In this document: positions 1-6,091 of the stretch, one piece after another | Layout: the number at the start of each line of letters is the position of its first letter | How positions within the stretch are numbered: the stretch's first letter is position 1 | Source: Eubacterium sp. CAG:274 | GTDB lineage: Bacteria; Bacillota; Clostridia; Lachnospirales; CAG-274 | Length of the DNA: 10,396 nucleotides | Direction: 5' to 3' | NCBI GenBank assembly: GCA_000432155.1 | Contig: FR888441.1 | Span: 1-10,396 of the forward strand | Program-made: the position numbers and the translations under genes | Notes under the pieces: generated by a model | The model's input: the letters and a program-made list of their open reading frames with translations, nothing else | The model's database searches: none | What the model was told of the DNA's origin: nothing

Positions 1-6
1 TTAGGT

Positions 7-69
7 TAAGCCTTTTTAAAGGCTTATGGGGTCAAGGGTCAACGCCCTTTGTAGGCGTGGACAAACCCC
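7..69. repeat. Nested inverted-repeat intergenic element at left edge
   Basis: This non-coding stretch beyond the rlmH terminator holds several stacked inverted repeats. A perfect 9-bp palindrome (TAAGCCTTT at 7-15 with AAAGGCTTA at 18-26) is followed by an outer GGGGT (28-32)/ACCCC (65-69) pair. That pair encloses AAGGG (34-38)/CCCTT (45-49) and the mutually exclusive ACGCC (42-46)/GGCGT (54-58). It is clearly more GC-rich than the surrounding AT-rich spacer. It looks like a dispersed palindromic intergenic element or a structured RNA, but only one copy is visible and the window edge may truncate it. No coding frame is supported here. Confidence 0.4.
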
Positions 70-98
70 TATTTCAACAAAATTTATATATTCACAAC

Positions 99-132
99 AA
101 AAAAGCCGAAAGCACTTCTATATACTTTCAGC
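99..132 (-). terminator. Intrinsic terminator after rlmH
   Basis: Read on the minus strand, GCTGAAAG (132-125) pairs with CTTTCGGC (112-105) through eight base pairs including one G-U, around a 12-nt loop. Six T residues (104-99) follow directly. It starts 9 nt after the rlmH stop codon and has the form of a rho-independent terminator closing the murA-yycJ-rlmH unit. Confidence 0.85.
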
Positions 133-141
133 TTAATGCTA

Positions 142-618
142 TTACTTATGATAAGGCTCATTTTTGATTATTCTATTTGCCCTATAAATTTGCTCCAAAA
201 GTATTACCCTCATAAGCTGATGAGGGAAAGTCATAGCAGAAAAACTAAGTTTATAATCTGCTCTATTTAACACTTCATCACTAAGACCAAGAGAACCGCC
301 TATTACAAATGTAATATGGCTTACGCCCTTTAAAGTAGTTTGGGTAATAAAATCAGCTAACCCCTCACTTGTAAGAGATTTTCCGTTTATAGCAAGTGCC
401 ACAACATAGCTATCTTTAAAGACTTTCATAAGCCTTTGACCCTCTATATTTTTAACCTGTTCCATTTGGGCAAGGCTCATATTTTCAGGAGCTTTTTCAT
501 CGGGAACTTCTGCAATATTGAGAGTTACATAACGGCTAAGGCGTTTTGAATATTCTTCAATAGCATTTACAAAATATTTTTCTTTTATTTTTCCAACACA
601 AGCAATAGTAATCTTCAT
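142..618 (-). CDS. rlmH: RlmH, 23S rRNA (pseudouridine-1915-N3)-methyltransferase
   Basis: This 158-residue protein has the usual RlmH length. RlmH is a SPOUT-fold, trefoil-knot homodimer that uses SAM to methylate N3 of pseudouridine 1915 in helix 69 of 23S rRNA. The sequence shows the family N-terminus (MKITIACVGKIKEKYF), the central FVIGGSLGLSDEV segment that builds the SAM-binding knot, SFSAMTFPHQLMRVILLEQIYRA, and the hallmark C-terminal PYHK. The ATG at 618 is preceded by GGGAAG about 9 nt upstream as ribosome binding site. It is the last gene of its cluster, downstream of yycJ. The 61-nt gap to yycJ is largely filled by a strong hairpin, so expression depends on read-through or on a promoter inside yycJ. 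The protein looks intact. Confidence 0.95.
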   Translation of the reverse strand: MKITIACVGKIKEKYFVNAIEEYSKRLSRYVTLNIAEVPDEKAPENMSLAQMEQVKNIEGQRLMKVFKDSYVVALAINGKSLTSEGLADFITQTTLKGVSHITFVIGGSLGLSDEVLNRADYKLSFSAMTFPHQLMRVILLEQIYRANRIIKNEPYHK

Positions 619-633
619 AAATTCAATCTTCCC

Positions 634-671
634 AAAAATTTAATGCGAGAAACACTAGGATTTCTCGCATT
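634..671 (-). terminator. Hairpin/terminator between yycJ and rlmH
   Basis: A perfect 11-bp inverted repeat (AATGCGAGAAA at 642-652 with TTTCTCGCATT at 661-671) encloses an 8-nt loop. On the minus strand the stem is followed by AAA and five T residues (638-634), then immediately by the rlmH Shine-Dalgarno GGGAAG. It looks like an intrinsic terminator or attenuator after yycJ. The three A residues between stem and T-tract may weaken it, so it could instead be a partial terminator or an mRNA-stabilising hairpin. Confidence 0.7.
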
Positions 672-679
672 TATATTAT

Positions 680-1477
680 TTATACAAGTTCAATTTTTCT
701 TTTTACTCCCTCCGGAGGAGCAACCCACATATTAAAATCTCCACCAATAACTGCCCCATTATCCGTAAGTATTTTACTGACTGTGTCATAGGCAAGACGA
801 GGAGTATTATTTTCCTTGCTTAAATGTCCTAAAAACACATACTTTACTGAACTATCAATAACTGTATCTAAAAGTCTGCCGGCATTTACATTACTTAAAT
901 GCCCAAAGTCAGACAATATTCTACTTTTTAAACTCTGTGGGTAACCGCCATACTGGAGCATTTCTACATCGTGATTTGCCTCTAAAAGCACAAGGGAAGA
1001 ACCCTTTACATTTTCCAAGACAGTATCCGAAATATGCCCAATATCTGTGGCAATAGTAATCTTAGTATTATTAACTCCGACAGTATAGCCTACTGGCTGT
1101 GCTGCATCGTGAGGTATTTCAAAAGGCTTTATTGTAAGGTCGTTAAATGCACAATATTCTTCGGCGTATATATCTTTCATAAGATTAGGTCTAATCTGTC
1201 CTATGGAAGACGGCATATTGCCCCAAGTACCCTCTGTGGCAAAAATAGGAATATTGTATCTACGAGAAAGAACTCCTATACCCTTAACATGGTCGCTATG
1301 TTCGTGGGTAACGAATATTCCATCAATATCGTTGCCTGTAAGACCAAGAGAAGAAAGACCCTCCTCTACTTTTTTACCACTTAAACCAGCATCAATAAGT
1401 ATATTTGTATTTTCTGTACCAACATACACACAATTACCACTACTAGAACTGGCAATGGTGGCAAAGCGTAAACTCAT
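680..1477 (-). CDS. yycJ: YycJ/WalJ, metallo-beta-lactamase-fold nuclease
   Basis: This 265-residue cytoplasmic protein belongs to the metallo-beta-lactamase superfamily. The metal-binding signature THEHSDH sits at residues 57-63 (His58, His60, Asp62, His63). Later ligand candidates are His123 (IPHDA), Asp145 (ATDIGH) and His218 (FLGHLS). The N-terminal SLRFATIASSSSGNC is typical of YycJ (WalJ). Family members are encoded in the walRK operon of Bacillus-type Firmicutes and are viewed as DNA exonucleases, with a mutator phenotype reported for Bacillus mutants. The ATG at 1477 overlaps the murA TAA by one base (TAATG), with AAAGGG about 10 nt upstream inside murA, so the two genes are probably translationally coupled. 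The metal ligands appear complete. Confidence 0.92.
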   Translation of the reverse strand: MSLRFATIASSSSGNCVYVGTENTNILIDAGLSGKKVEEGLSSLGLTGNDIDGIFVTHEHSDHVKGIGVLSRRYNIPIFATEGTWGNMPSSIGQIRPNLMKDIYAEEYCAFNDLTIKPFEIPHDAAQPVGYTVGVNNTKITIATDIGHISDTVLENVKGSSLVLLEANHDVEMLQYGGYPQSLKSRILSDFGHLSNVNAGRLLDTVIDSSVKYVFLGHLSKENNTPRLAYDTVSKILTDNGAVIGGDFNMWVAPPEGVKRKIELV

Positions 1478-2745
1478 TAGTCAACTACCCTTTCAATATC
1501 CGCACCTAATGCTCTAAGTTTATACTCAATCTGTTCGTAACCTCTGTCGATAAAACGGATATTGCCAATTCTTGTTTCGCCCTCAGCTGCAAGACCAGCA
1601 ATAACCATTGCTGCACCAGCTCTAAGGTCAGTAGCAAGAACATCTGCACCCTTTAAAGTGTCAACTCCGTCAATAGTAGCAATTCTACCGTCAGCATTAA
1701 TTTCCATACTACAGCCAAACTTTTTAAGCTGTTCTACATACTGGAATCTATTTTCCCAAACAGTTTCAACTAAAGTGCTTGTACCCTTTGCCTTGCAAAG
1801 TACAGCAGCCATCTGTGGCTGTAAATCAGTTGGGAAACCTGGGTAAACATTTGTCTTAACATTTGTAGCAACAAGATTACCTGAAGAAGTAACTTCAATG
1901 TAATCATCGCCTTCTTCAATCTGACAGCCCATTTCTTTAAGCTTAGCAGAAAGAGAGTCCATATGCTTAGGTATAATATTATCTACCTTAACCTTACCGC
2001 CAGCAATAGCAGCAGCAATCATATATGTACCAGCTTCAATCTGGTCCGGAATAATCATATATTCAGCACCATGAAGGTCTGGAGTACCTGTAATTCTGAT
2101 TACATCAGTACCTGCACCCTTTACATTACAGCCAATCATATTAAGGAAGTTGGCAGTATCAACAATATGAGGTTCTTTAGCAGCATTCTCAATAGTTGTA
2201 ACACCCTCTGCCTTAGTAGCAGCAATCATAATATTGATTGTTGCACCAACAGATGCTGTATCTAAGAATATGTTAGTACCTACAAGTTTATCTGCTTTAA
2301 TACGAACAATACCATTTTCAAAATCTTCTTCAACTTCCGCACCTAAAGCTCTGAAGCCCTTTAAGTGAAGATTAATAGGTCTTGAGCCGAAGTTACAGCC
2401 ACCTGGCAATGCAACATCTGCTCTTTTAAAACGGGCAAGTAAAGCACCCATTAAATAATAAGAGGCTCTGATTTTACGCACAGAATCAAAGGTAGCCTCA
2501 TAGCTATTTACATTAGTGGAATCCACCATAAGAGTACCCTCGTCAATAAGCTCGCAAACTGCACCAAGCTTTGTAAGAGTATCCTCCAGTGCCCTTACAT
2601 CCTCAATACGAGGAAGATTGTCTATAACACAAACGCCCTCGGCAAGAATAGCAGCCGGTATAATAGCAACTACAGCATTTTTTGCCCCACTTATAGTTAC
2701 CGTACCGTTAAGCTGATGCCCGCCTCTGACAACTAAACGTTCCAT
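1477..2745 (-). CDS. murA: MurA, UDP-N-acetylglucosamine 1-carboxyvinyltransferase
   Basis: MurA catalyses the first committed step of peptidoglycan synthesis, transferring enolpyruvate from PEP to UDP-GlcNAc in the cytoplasm. The frame shows the EPSP-synthase-like fold signatures. SGAKNA carries the conserved Lys at residue 22. LPGGCNFGSRP carries the catalytic Cys at 117, the fosfomycin target, and the C-terminus includes IRFIDRGYEQIEYKL. I place the start at the ATG at 2745 (422 residues, MERLVVRGG). This puts Lys at the family-standard position 22, and GAGAGGTG lies 12-14 nt upstream. A GTG at 2760 would add five residues but has GAGAG directly against it. Two promoters precede it, and it overlaps yycJ by one base. 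Firmicutes often carry two MurA paralogues (murA, murZ); which one this is cannot be decided here. Confidence 0.96.
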   Translation of the reverse strand: MERLVVRGGHQLNGTVTISGAKNAVVAIIPAAILAEGVCVIDNLPRIEDVRALEDTLTKLGAVCELIDEGTLMVDSTNVNSYEATFDSVRKIRASYYLMGALLARFKRADVALPGGCNFGSRPINLHLKGFRALGAEVEEDFENGIVRIKADKLVGTNIFLDTASVGATINIMIAATKAEGVTTIENAAKEPHIVDTANFLNMIGCNVKGAGTDVIRITGTPDLHGAEYMIIPDQIEAGTYMIAAAIAGGKVKVDNIIPKHMDSLSAKLKEMGCQIEEGDDYIEVTSSGNLVATNVKTNVYPGFPTDLQPQMAAVLCKAKGTSTLVETVWENRFQYVEQLKKFGCSMEINADGRIATIDGVDTLKGADVLATDLRAGAAMVIAGLAAEGETRIGNIRFIDRGYEQIEYKLRALGADIERVVD

Positions 2746-2799
2746 TACTTTAGTACACACCTCTCTAGGTTAATTAAAAAACTCAAATTCATCAATGAT

Positions 2800-2827
2800 A
2801 TTATAACACTAAAAAATAATTTTTCAA
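2800..2827 (-). promoter_or_regulatory. Proximal murA promoter (P2), extended -10
   Basis: On the minus strand TTGAAA (2827-2822) is followed after 16 nt by TATAAT (2805-2800), a perfect -10, preceded by TGT to give an extended TGnTATAAT. Transcription would begin near 2793, leaving a leader of roughly 48 nt before the murA ATG. The element is a strong sigma-A-like match; only sequence supports it. Confidence 0.7.
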
Positions 2828-2941
2828 ACAAAATTAACACTTTAGAGTACAATATCCAAAAATTTACAACAACATCAGTAATTATAAATTTTTTTAACAC
2901 CACTTTTGTCTACAAAAACAGCCTTATTTGCTGATATTAAC

Positions 2942-2961
2942 ACATACTTTAAATAGTATGT
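2942..2961. promoter_or_regulatory. Palindrome in the murA leader, possible operator
   Basis: A perfect inverted repeat, ACATACT (2942-2948) and AGTATGT (2955-2961) around TTAAAT, lies 16-35 nt downstream of the start expected from the distal murA promoter. Its edge overlaps a further TTGACA (2964-2959), which has only a poor -10 partner (GTTAAT, 17-nt spacing). It could be a dimeric-regulator operator or a small RNA hairpin. The cognate regulator is unknown. Confidence 0.4.
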
Positions 2962-2984
2962 CAAATTTTAATACACAATAAGTT

Positions 2985-3013
2985 ATGATACCATTTACAG
3001 CCTTTATTGTCAA
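2985..3013 (-). promoter_or_regulatory. Distal murA promoter (P1), consensus -35
   Basis: On the minus strand a perfect TTGACA (3013-3008) is separated by exactly 17 nt from TATCAT (2990-2985), and TGG directly upstream gives an extended -10. The start would be near 2978, about 230 nt before the murA ATG, so the transcript carries a long leader that includes the palindrome and runs through the second promoter. I see no credible small gene in that leader. Confidence 0.75.
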
Positions 3014-3099
3014 GTACATAGGCTGATTTTCAGCATATATAACAAAACCACTACCTATATACAAAACCTTTTTTATTTTGCTGTTTATACCGTAATAGC

Positions 3100-3132
3100 T
3101 AACTGTATTTCAGGCTTTGTAAAATACAGTTA
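3100..3132 (-). terminator. Hairpin across the yycI stop codon, weak terminator candidate
   Basis: An 11-bp perfect inverted repeat (TAACTGTATTT at 3100-3110 with AAATACAGTTA at 3122-3132, 11-nt loop) includes the yycI TAA stop within one arm. On the minus strand no T-tract follows, so it does not fit a classical intrinsic terminator. It may be a 3'-end stabiliser, or transcription may run on into murA. The rest of 2761-3129 holds the two murA promoters, the palindrome and a small GCTGA/TCAGC repeat at 3022-3034, and nothing else I can name. Confidence 0.4.
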
Positions 3133-3957
3133 ATCAACTCTGCCTGTACGAGCATTGACAAAATAAGTATTTCCGTCTGCTACAATTTTATAATAAGGCA
3201 ATATAGAGTCATCGTCAGTCAAAATATCCTTGTCATAATAGCCTAAAGATACATCTTGTATAATGCTTTTACTGGAATTTCTATTGTCCTTAATAGGATT
3301 TATAACAGCAAAAACCGCCTCATCTGACGCTAAAATATCCTTTTTACTGCCATTTTGCTTTACAACTGTTCTATAGCTGAAATCAACTTCCTGTGAACCG
3401 TCTTTATTAAAAACTACGGTAAAATAATTATTAAAAAAGCCATAGCCATTTACTTTTTCATAGTAGCAAATCTTTATACCCTCTTTAGTGACATAAGAAC
3501 AAGCATAATCGTATTTACCAAAAAGAGAATTAATGTTTGAAACATATTCATTGGCAATACCTTTTGCAGTATCAACATCTGTTACAGCTTTATCTAACTT
3601 TTTAATGTATTGTACATCAGACTTATCTATAGTCAAAACATCATTATTATAGGCAAATATTATTTTGTTTTTATCATCAGTTCTCATTACCTTTGAGCTA
3701 TCGGCAAAGAATACATCTCTTAATTTAAGAGGGTCAAATGTAAAACTTTCAGCAGCTATATAAGCCATAGCCGGATACATTGTAGGCAAGCTACAACCCA
3801 AAGTAATATTGTCTTTCCCGAGGAGAGCCACTATATCATTTTGTCTGCCTTGCCCAACTGTAACATCGCTTTTTTTATACAAATTCAAGCCAAAAAGTAC
3901 GGCATTTACAAAAAAGAGAAACACTATAGTATAATTAACAGCCTTTTTCCACTCCAT
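3130..3957 (-). CDS. yycI: YycI (WalI)-like membrane-anchored regulator
   Basis: This 275-residue protein has a single N-terminal membrane segment (about residues 8-27, after MEWKKAVN) and a large extracytoplasmic domain, the layout of YycI/WalI. The C-terminal ILPYYKIVADGNTYFVNARTGRVD resembles the conserved end of that family. In Bacillus subtilis YycI and YycH form a membrane complex that restrains the sensor kinase WalK; in Staphylococcus aureus they promote its activity. I chose the ATG at 3957 over an upstream start at 4050, because that one lies inside yycH. AGGTAGGTG, which overlaps the yycH TAG, sits about 7 nt before the 3957 ATG. The gap to yycH is 8 nt, so co-expression is very likely. 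Assignment rests on architecture, C-terminal motif and position between yycH and yycJ. No walK lies in the window. Confidence 0.75.
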   Translation of the reverse strand: MEWKKAVNYTIVFLFFVNAVLFGLNLYKKSDVTVGQGRQNDIVALLGKDNITLGCSLPTMYPAMAYIAAESFTFDPLKLRDVFFADSSKVMRTDDKNKIIFAYNNDVLTIDKSDVQYIKKLDKAVTDVDTAKGIANEYVSNINSLFGKYDYACSYVTKEGIKICYYEKVNGYGFFNNYFTVVFNKDGSQEVDFSYRTVVKQNGSKKDILASDEAVFAVINPIKDNRNSSKSIIQDVSLGYYDKDILTDDDSILPYYKIVADGNTYFVNARTGRVD

Positions 3958-3965
3958 TTTAACAC

Positions 3966-5297
3966 CTACCTTGTGCTTGTAATATATTCTTCGCCATCTA
4001 TGTCTATTATCCAGTTTAAATCTACAGTCTTTCCATTTGCCAAATAACAAAGTTCTACATCAGATACAGGCTTAGGAGTATTACTACCGTATAATTTGCT
4101 ATAGAGTTTATCAATAGCTCCTATATAGTCTGTAGATGCTGTAGCAATAGAATTGCTTTTTTTGTAAGAAACAGCATATTTTTTATACTTTGATACTCTG
4201 CCTTTTACCGCTGTAATTTCTATAAAGCTATTCATACCTATTTCACTTGAAAGGCTTTCTGTAGGCTTTAATTTTAAATCCTCTGTTTTGTAATTAAAGT
4301 AGAAAGTATAATTGCCATTATTATCTACAGTATAACTATCCAAATAAAATTCATTATCCAAGTAAGCATCTTTTTTCAAAACAGACAATGCTGAAATATA
4401 GTTATTTGCAAATGTATTTTCTCTTTCAGTTTCTACTTTGTAGTTAGAGTATTCTAAAACACCTGAAGAATAATACTTTACAACTGTACTTTCATCGCCA
4501 AAGGTTTCTACACCCTTACTCTTTGTAACTGTTTTGCCAATAGGGTTGTCAAAAAATACATCTGCATTTTTCTCAACACCGTTACTTTCCTCCAAATAGT
4601 TATAAGGCTCAAGCTGATTATACTTTGCATCTGTATTTGCCCAAGTCGGAATAAATATGTTTTGGTCAAAAATAGTAAAGCCATTTAAAACTGTGGAAAT
4701 ATAGCTAAACTTCTGTTCCTCTTTGCCTAGCAATTCTGAATCTTCATAGCATCTTGAAATTACATCACTATTTTTCATATTGAATACTGAATTGGTCTTT
4801 TTTTCTGTATTATAGAATATAAGTTGCATTTCACTTCCGTCTGATGTAGGAAGAAGTATTATGGTATTGTAATCAGTTATTTTGTTTAATGTATCAACTT
4901 TTACAGTAGCCTTAAAAATATCGGCAGAATCTGTCCCCTTTAAATTAAAAGAATACTGATAAAAAACCGCTCTCTTTTTCAAAAGAGTGTTCCAATCCAA
5001 CTCCTGCTGTCCCACAAAGTCCCCTCTGGACATAGCCTCTCCAACAGCAGTATCAAAATCCTTTTTATACTTTTTATTGTATATATCACTTTGTTTACAC
5101 ACAACTTTGCCATCGCCTAAATTGACAATAAGTCTATCTGTAATATACCCTACATCTTTAGCATCAAAGGAAGATGAAAAATTCCCGAACCAAAAAAAGT
5201 TATGGCTTGAAAAATCCTCAAACCATAACTCTCCTGCCTGATAAATAGCTAAACACATTAAAAAAACAACCATTAAAAATTTGCCTGTGTTTTTCAT
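3966..5297 (-). CDS. yycH: YycH (WalH)-like membrane-anchored regulator
   Basis: This 443-residue protein starts with a short basic segment and one hydrophobic helix (about residues 7-25), followed by a long, largely beta-rich extracytoplasmic region with many Tyr, Asn and Lys residues. Size and topology match YycH, which acts with YycI outside the membrane on the WalK kinase controlling cell-wall turnover. Sequence conservation of YycH is weak and I see no decisive motif, so the call leans on length, single-anchor topology and placement directly before a yycI-like gene. The ATG at 5297 has AAAGGTGAT about 3-8 nt upstream. It follows the small secreted-protein gene by 25 nt, a gap containing a 7-bp hairpin. 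Alternatively it may be an unrelated anchored protein of the same layout. Confidence 0.65.
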   Translation of the reverse strand: MKNTGKFLMVVFLMCLAIYQAGELWFEDFSSHNFFWFGNFSSSFDAKDVGYITDRLIVNLGDGKVVCKQSDIYNKKYKKDFDTAVGEAMSRGDFVGQQELDWNTLLKKRAVFYQYSFNLKGTDSADIFKATVKVDTLNKITDYNTIILLPTSDGSEMQLIFYNTEKKTNSVFNMKNSDVISRCYEDSELLGKEEQKFSYISTVLNGFTIFDQNIFIPTWANTDAKYNQLEPYNYLEESNGVEKNADVFFDNPIGKTVTKSKGVETFGDESTVVKYYSSGVLEYSNYKVETERENTFANNYISALSVLKKDAYLDNEFYLDSYTVDNNGNYTFYFNYKTEDLKLKPTESLSSEIGMNSFIEITAVKGRVSKYKKYAVSYKKSNSIATASTDYIGAIDKLYSKLYGSNTPKPVSDVELCYLANGKTVDLNWIIDIDGEEYITSTR

Positions 5298-5309
5298 TTA
5301 ATCACCTTT

Positions 5310-5326
5310 GTAAAACCCTGTTTTAC
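5310..5326 (-). other. Intercistronic hairpin at the stop codon before yycH
   Basis: GTAAAAC (5310-5316) and GTTTTAC (5320-5326) form a perfect 7-bp inverted repeat with a 3-nt loop. One arm contains the TAA stop of the upstream small gene, and the hairpin ends next to the yycH ribosome binding site AAAGGTGAT (5309-5301). It is AT-rich and weak, but its position could tune yycH translation or mRNA processing. Confidence 0.35.
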
Positions 5327-5781
5327 CACTTGCTCTGACCAGGCACTGCTATACTCTGAGATAAAACAGATTTAAGCACCTTGTCTTTGCGATTAATTGT
5401 TGTTCTAATTTCTGAATACTTTCCGTCCTTACGAGCAGCAACAACCAAGTAATTTGCACCCTCTTTAAGGCTGATACTCTGGCTAAAAATACCTGTTGAA
5501 CCTACAGTAATGTTGTAAGTTCTAATAAGTTTGTAGTAAGTCTTACCATTCACAGTATAAGGTTCATAAACAGTAATACCTATTTTAGCACCCTTTTCTG
5601 CTGTACCGGAAATAACTCTCGTAGCATCAAAAGTAATTTCAGAACTCTTTCTTGTATCTATACCGCTTGTAATCTTAAAATTATCAACACCTGTACCTGC
5701 CATAGCTGATACTGGAGCAACAACGCAACAAGCCATAACTAAAAGCATTAAACATGCAAATTTGCCAAACAACTGCTTCAT
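5323..5781 (-). CDS. Small secreted Ig-like domain protein, first gene of the yycHI unit
   Basis: I do not recognise a named family. The 152-residue product begins with a classical signal peptide: Lys2 and Lys7, a hydrophobic core at about residues 8-22, and a likely signal peptidase I cut after VSA26 or AMA28. A less convincing lipobox-like VMAC ends at Cys18. The mature part (about 34-130) has the alternating strands and glycine turns of a bacterial Ig-like or fibronectin-like beta-sandwich, for example VISGTAEKGAKIGITVYE and SLKEGANYLVVAARKDGKYS, then a short basic tail. It lacks enzymatic motifs and cell-wall anchors. The ATG at 5781 has a strong AGGAGG (5795-5790) 8 nt upstream. It is co-oriented with yycH 25 nt downstream and sits behind a WalR-like box, so a role in sensing or binding the cell envelope is plausible but inferred. 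Confidence 0.8.
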   Translation of the reverse strand: MKQLFGKFACLMLLVMACCVVAPVSAMAGTGVDNFKITSGIDTRKSSEITFDATRVISGTAEKGAKIGITVYEPYTVNGKTYYKLIRTYNITVGSTGIFSQSISLKEGANYLVVAARKDGKYSEIRTTINRKDKVLKSVLSQSIAVPGQSKW

Positions 5782-5820
5782 TGCCGTATCCTCCTATCAA
5801 AATAAAGTAATATGTAAAGA

Positions 5821-5846
5821 ATTATGGAGCTTAGCCCAGCCATAAT
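5821..5846 (-). other. Leader hairpin upstream of the secreted Ig-like gene
   Basis: ATTATGG (5821-5827) and CCATAAT (5840-5846) form a 7-bp inverted repeat, with a possible inner GGC/GCT pairing, about 40 nt upstream of the ATG. A second, AT-only repeat, ATGATA (5859-5864)/TATCAT (5871-5876), lies nearby. There is no T-tract, so it is not an obvious terminator; a leader structure is the simplest reading. Confidence 0.4.
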
Positions 5847-5881
5847 CCACGCTTATCTATGATATTATTTTATCATATTAA

Positions 5882-5898
5882 TGTTACAGTTATGTTAC
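5882..5898 (+). promoter_or_regulatory. WalR (YycF)-type binding box, exact consensus match
   Basis: TGTTAC (5882-5887), five bases, and TGTTAC (5893-5898) match the published WalR consensus TGTWAH-N5-TGTWAH exactly, on the strand opposite the gene. It lies in the only intergenic region before the secreted Ig-like gene, yycH and yycI. Relative to the extended -10 at 5948 it would sit about 45-60 nt downstream of the start, a repressive position. Relative to a weaker possible -10 (TATGAT, 5877-5872) it would overlap the -35 region, as for activation. PhoP boxes are similar, so PhoP is an alternative. Confidence 0.6.
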
Positions 5899-5905
5899 AG
5901 TCACA

Positions 5906-5921
5906 TTAACATTGAGTAACA
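5906..5921 (-). promoter_or_regulatory. Second, inverted WalR/PhoP-like half-site pair
   Basis: On the minus strand TGTTAC (5921-5916) and TGTTAA (5911-5906) are separated by four bases. Both hexamers fit TGTWAH, but the spacing is one base short of the WalR norm. It lies 7 bp from the perfect box and in the opposite orientation, so together they form a four-hexamer cluster of about 40 bp. Confidence 0.4.
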
Positions 5922-5947
5922 TTAAATCAGACCTCATTACAAGGAAT

Positions 5948-5956
5948 AGTATACCA
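5948..5956 (-). promoter_or_regulatory. Extended -10 promoter for the Ig-like/yycHI unit
   Basis: On the minus strand TGGTATACT (5956-5948) gives TGn plus a TATACT -10. The region 17 nt upstream (TTTTAT) is a poor -35, consistent with an extended -10 promoter or one needing an activator. The start would be near 5941, with a leader of about 160 nt containing the WalR-like cluster and two hairpins. Confidence 0.55.
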
Positions 5957-6033
5957 CAAAATTCATCAAAATAAAAGAGGTTTTAGCCCAAAAATTATTC
6001 AAAATATATTAACTTTATTAATTTGTGTCTTGA

Positions 6034-6084
6034 CTAAAAAATGCTTAAACTTTCTTAGGAAAAACCTTCAAAAATTTAAGCATT
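6034..6084 (-). terminator. Intrinsic terminator of the cobalamin operon
   Basis: On the minus strand AATGCTTAAA (6084-6075) pairs perfectly over 10 bp with TTTAAGCATT (6049-6040). The 25-nt apical region contains a small AGG/CCT pairing. The descending arm runs into TTTTTT, two T from the stem and four beyond it. It begins 7 nt after the cbiA stop. Confidence 0.85.
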
Positions 6085-6091
6085 CTTTTAA

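Noticed and set aside
1034..1517. Plus-strand open frames opposite yycJ
   Set aside because: They lie fully antisense to a well-supported gene, have no recognisable domain, and look like composition shadows.
2936..2964. Third murA promoter starting from TTGACA at 2964-2959
   Set aside because: The -35 is perfect but at 17 nt the -10 is only GTTAAT and at 18 nt TTAATA, much weaker than the two promoters flanking it.
3021..3040. GCTGA/TCAGC small inverted repeat as a terminator
   Set aside because: The stem is only five base pairs and has no T-tract on either strand; it lies just upstream of the distal murA promoter and is probably incidental.
3958..4050. Upstream start adding 31 residues to YycI
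   Set aside because: The extension lies inside yycH, is strongly basic, would separate the membrane segment from the N-terminus, and has no better ribosome binding site than the ATG at 3957.
5782..6091. Cobalamin riboswitch near the cbi genes
   Set aside because: This spacer is downstream of cbiA and shows no B12-box-like sequence; any riboswitch would lie upstream of the window's right edge.
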